The notes beneath the pieces were generated by a model, which saw only the letters and a program-made list of their open reading frames with translations, was not told the DNA's origin and searched no databases. From JAAFHB01 sp037128295 (lineage in GTDB: Bacteria; Bacteroidota; Bacteroidia; Bacteroidales; Prolixibacteraceae), in NCBI GenBank assembly GCA_037128295.1, contig JBAXWR010000006.1:1-64000 (forward strand): a stretch of DNA of 64,000 nucleotides. The letters are read 5' to 3'. Position numbers and translations under genes: made by a program. Positions 61,397 to 64,000 of the stretch are shown piece by piece. Every line of letters begins with the position of its first letter. Positions within the stretch are counted from its first letter, which is position 1.

Positions 61397-64000
61397 TTAT
61401 GATTTTTCGGGGTTGTTAAATAATTTTTGCTTCATCTCCTCCCTTACCCATGCAAACTCATCATACAATTGCAAAATGGTTTCCTTTGTACGGTAGCTGC
61501 CGTATTTGGCAATATCTTTTCGTTTTACAATGGGAAAAGTCTCAAGGATATAATCCATCTCCTCTTTTTCCAAACCATAGAGGTGGGCATAAATGGCATC
61601 TAACTCACATTGAAGTTGGAAGCGTTCTTTTTCATTCCAGATAAATGGCTCACCTATAAAACCATATTCGTTTGCAACAGGCTCTAAATCATTGGCATTG
61701 TAAGAAAGATAGAAAGCCTTTTCTTGAACCTTTTCAAGAATCGTTGGTTTAATAAGTTCATAATTAATTACAGGTAACTGCTTCAATATCCAACTATTAA
61801 TATCAGTACCTCCAACGGTTTGTCTTGCAAAAAAGTCAAATGAGAAAGAATTAAAAGTACTTAATAAAAAAAGTGCATGAAAGATGTCCAATGTTTCAAC
61901 AATAAACAAAGTGTTTCCCATGGGGTATCCTGGAATAATTGATGAAATCATTGTTCTCTCATCAGTGGCTCTAGCAATTCTACGATATGACAAAAACCAA
62001 TTATTAGAGCCATATCGAGAAATTAGTTCTTCTTTGGCAAGATAATATTGTGACGTTATTTTATAGCTAGTATCTATCAAATTATTGATGCCTACTCGTT
62101 GATTTTTTAGTTCGATAAATTCACTATGACGATGATTATAATGATGTATATATTTTGCTTCATATAAAGGAAGCAAATCTTCTTGAAAAGGCTTAAACAT
62201 CCATGAATCATTTGATAAATTAAAAGGAGTTCGGATTTTAACCTGCCACATATTTTTCTCTGGATAGCTTTCATTCTGAAGCACTCCCCATTTTTTATAG
62301 ACTTTTTTAGCTAATAAAAAATCTATTTTATTTCTGAACGAAGGACAAGTTTTAGAATTGGGATTGATCGCCTCAATATCATCTAAAGTAATCTGCACAT
62401 AATCTTCTTGCTGATTGGGCTCGGTTTGAAAGAACTTATACTGATTTCTACCATTCTTCCCAAAAGATACAAAAAGACAAAAACGATAACTTCTATGAAC
62501 ATCTGGAAATAGTGCCTTACTATTCTCAAAATCAATAACCGTGTCAAGTTTATTATTCTTAATTAAATAGAAATATAAATCTTTGTTATTGTTATCTACG
62601 ATAATACCAGTTGGAAGAACATTACCTGTAGCCCCATTATGATTAATTAATCCTTCATATTGCTCTGCAAAAATCGAATATAGGTTGACTCTGCTTACCC
62701 CTGTATAAGGGAATGCGCCTGATTCACGAAAGTAAACACTCAAACAATCGTTCCATCGCTTTGCAGAAAGATATTCCTGATATAAAACAGGGTTTGTAGT
62801 GGGCAATTCAGCCATTAAAATTTTTCGTTCTGATTTGTTCCTTGCCAAAGCAATTTCTGGAGAACGGGAAATGAAGAACTCTTCATCTTCAAAGTTGATT
62901 TTCTCCCACGGTGGATTTCCTAACAAGCAATCAAAACCGCCTTTTTCAAACACTTCTGCAAACTCTAAATGAAAATGGAAGAAATTGTAATTTTCGGCAA
63001 CCTTCAATACATTTTCAATCAGCTCTGGTTTTACCGGCTGATTTTCCCGCAGGTTTTCAAGGGTGATATTTGTAGGGTAAAGTTCCAGGTCAATTTCTGT
63101 CTTTTCTATAAAAAATGCCGAGGTCCATACATCGGCCATCAACCACTCTTTGTAATGGCGTTCCAACTTTTCCAGATAGTGGTATTCTTCCTCAGCTAAG
63201 TCAACATCGGTTACCTCTTCCTGTTTCCGGTTATTCAATGCCTCCCTAAGTCGCAGGAGTTCATTGATTTCGTTGCGTTTAAACTGTATTCCATACTGCG
63301 CAGTTGGCTCATTAACTTTACTGAGTTGTTCAATCTGCCTCCTTACTTTTCTTTTTAATTCACTGCATACCAATTGGTTATCATTTCCTATGGCTTTATA
63401 GGCTTCTTCGGGTATTCCTTTTTCGATCAATTCAGGTGTCGCCCCAATCAATGAGTTGCCACATTTCAGTTTATGGTCCAAAAATGTCATCGGCATATCG
63501 GGCAATGAGGCGGTAATCCACAGGGAGAATTTAGCCAATTCCAACGCCATCGGGTTTAAATCGACCCCGTAAATACAATGGAGCAAAACATCCCTTTTGG
63601 CCTCCCTCAGTTGGTCTTCGGTGGGCCGTTCTTCATCACCCTTTCGAATAAGCGAGAGTTGCTCACCCATTTTCTCCAGGGCGGCGCATAAAAAAGCACC
63701 TGAACCACAGGCGATATCGGCTACTTTTAAAGCAAGCAGGGCTCTCTCTTTTTCTTCGATGGTGGTTTTACCTGCCAACGCATTATTGATTACCGGTACA
63801 AGGGCAGATTCGATTAACTGGGCTACCAGGCGGCTATCGGTATAATAAGAGCCGGTTGTCTTGCGATCAGTTCCACGGTCATCCAAATAAAACTCACCTC
63901 TTTTTACTTCCCGTTTGTTAAGCGTTACAGGCCCTTTCGCCAGTTTTGGTTCGTAATCGAGCAGACTTTCATATACCGATCCCAATTCATCGATGGCCAG
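61397..64000 (-). CDS. N6-adenine DNA methyltransferase (Eco57I/PglX/DrmMI-like), 5' end outside window
   Basis: About 867 visible residues; the frame is open to the window edge (LAIDELGSVYESLLDYEP), so the start lies beyond. GSYYTDSRLV and motif I ADIACGSGAFL bind AdoMet. Motif IV is LLGNPPWEKINF (NPPW near residue 356 of the visible part), the mark of N6-adenine methylases. The C-terminal half (LPTTNPVLYQEYLSAKRWND, LLPLYEAKYIHHYNHR) looks like the target-recognition region of Eco57I-type enzymes. No nuclease motif is visible in the part shown. The helicase follows after two bases, so methylation and helicase/nuclease action form one system. No separate specificity subunit is visible. Confidence 0.9.
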   Translation of the reverse strand: MAIDELGSVYESLLDYEPKLAKGPVTLNKREVKRGEFYLDDRGTDRKTTGSYYTDSRLVAQLIESALVPVINNALAGKTTIEEKERALLALKVADIACGSGAFLCAALEKMGEQLSLIRKGDEERPTEDQLREAKRDVLLHCIYGVDLNPMALELAKFSLWITASLPDMPMTFLDHKLKCGNSLIGATPELIEKGIPEEAYKAIGNDNQLVCSELKRKVRRQIEQLSKVNEPTAQYGIQFKRNEINELLRLREALNNRKQEEVTDVDLAEEEYHYLEKLERHYKEWLMADVWTSAFFIEKTEIDLELYPTNITLENLRENQPVKPELIENVLKVAENYNFFHFHLEFAEVFEKGGFDCLLGNPPWEKINFEDEEFFISRSPEIALARNKSERKILMAELPTTNPVLYQEYLSAKRWNDCLSVYFRESGAFPYTGVSRVNLYSIFAEQYEGLINHNGATGNVLPTGIIVDNNNKDLYFYLIKNNKLDTVIDFENSKALFPDVHRSYRFCLFVSFGKNGRNQYKFFQTEPNQQEDYVQITLDDIEAINPNSKTCPSFRNKIDFLLAKKVYKKWGVLQNESYPEKNMWQVKIRTPFNLSNDSWMFKPFQEDLLPLYEAKYIHHYNHRHSEFIELKNQRVGINNLIDTSYKITSQYYLAKEELISRYGSNNWFLSYRRIARATDERTMISSIIPGYPMGNTLFIVETLDIFHALFLLSTFNSFSFDFFARQTVGGTDINSWILKQLPVINYELIKPTILEKVQEKAFYLSYNANDLEPVANEYGFIGEPFIWNEKERFQLQCELDAIYAHLYGLEKEEMDYILETFPIVKRKDIAKYGSYRTKETILQLYDEFAWVREEMKQKLFNNPEKS

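Overview
The window reads as a carbohydrate-degrading member of the Bacteroidota. It carries a SusC/SusD pair, an Oar-type TonB-dependent receptor, an ECF sigma factor/FecR pair, many secreted glycoside hydrolases and sulfatases, Bacteroidota-type promoters (TAnnTTTG at -7, TTTG at -33) and almost no Shine-Dalgarno sites. A Marinilabiliales/Prolixibacteraceae-like anaerobe is my guess from gene style only; no rRNA or tRNA is present to settle it.

Layout. 1-10.8 kb: 3' part of a TonB-dependent receptor, a patatin-like lipase, a small barrel protein plus a GH28 enzyme, a YeiH-type transporter, a secreted Gfo/Idh/MocA oxidoreductase and a large GH67/GH20-like enzyme. 10.9-12.7 kb: an AT-rich three-gene insert (unknown protein, PD-(D/E)XK nuclease-like protein, OGG-like HhH glycosylase) with the look of a small defence or DNA-damage cassette. 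13-30.3 kb: a secreted WG-repeat protein, a GH38 alpha-mannosidase, a second oxidoreductase, two GH2 enzymes, lipoate ligase, an unknown secreted protein, and a one-base frameshifted STM3941-like gene. 30.6-32.3 kb: a HipBA toxin-antitoxin locus in which hipA carries an in-frame TAA just before its kinase catalytic loop. 32.3-34.1 kb: a LytTR/LytS-type two-component pair.

34.2-52.7 kb is a polysaccharide utilisation locus (PUL): sigma factor and FecR, then SusC and SusD, one Cys-type and one Ser-type S1 sulfatase, a membrane histidine kinase, a GH10 xylanase lipoprotein, a beta-helix protein, a sugar isomerase-like protein and an unknown (alpha/alpha)-toroid-like enzyme. SusC has an STN domain and FecR a DUF4974-like domain, so ligand capture by SusCD probably releases the sigma factor to induce the locus. 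GH10 plus two sulfatases suggests a sulfated, xylan-containing glycan (inference).

52.7-64 kb is a defence island. Copies of a roughly 200-bp direct repeat bracket an AbiEi/AbiEii-type toxin-antitoxin pair. Beyond it lie a 1721-aa helicase-DUF1998 protein with a nuclease-like C-terminus and, directly upstream of it in the same operon, an N6-adenine DNA methylase that runs off the window. This pair resembles the DISARM/MrfA helicase lineage and is the best candidate for an unusual system. Other small-scale signals are a 30-nt perfect palindrome inside the histidine kinase reading frame, an 18-nt perfect palindrome upstream of hipBA, and a family of intergenic hairpins built from GCAAAG/CTTTGC words.
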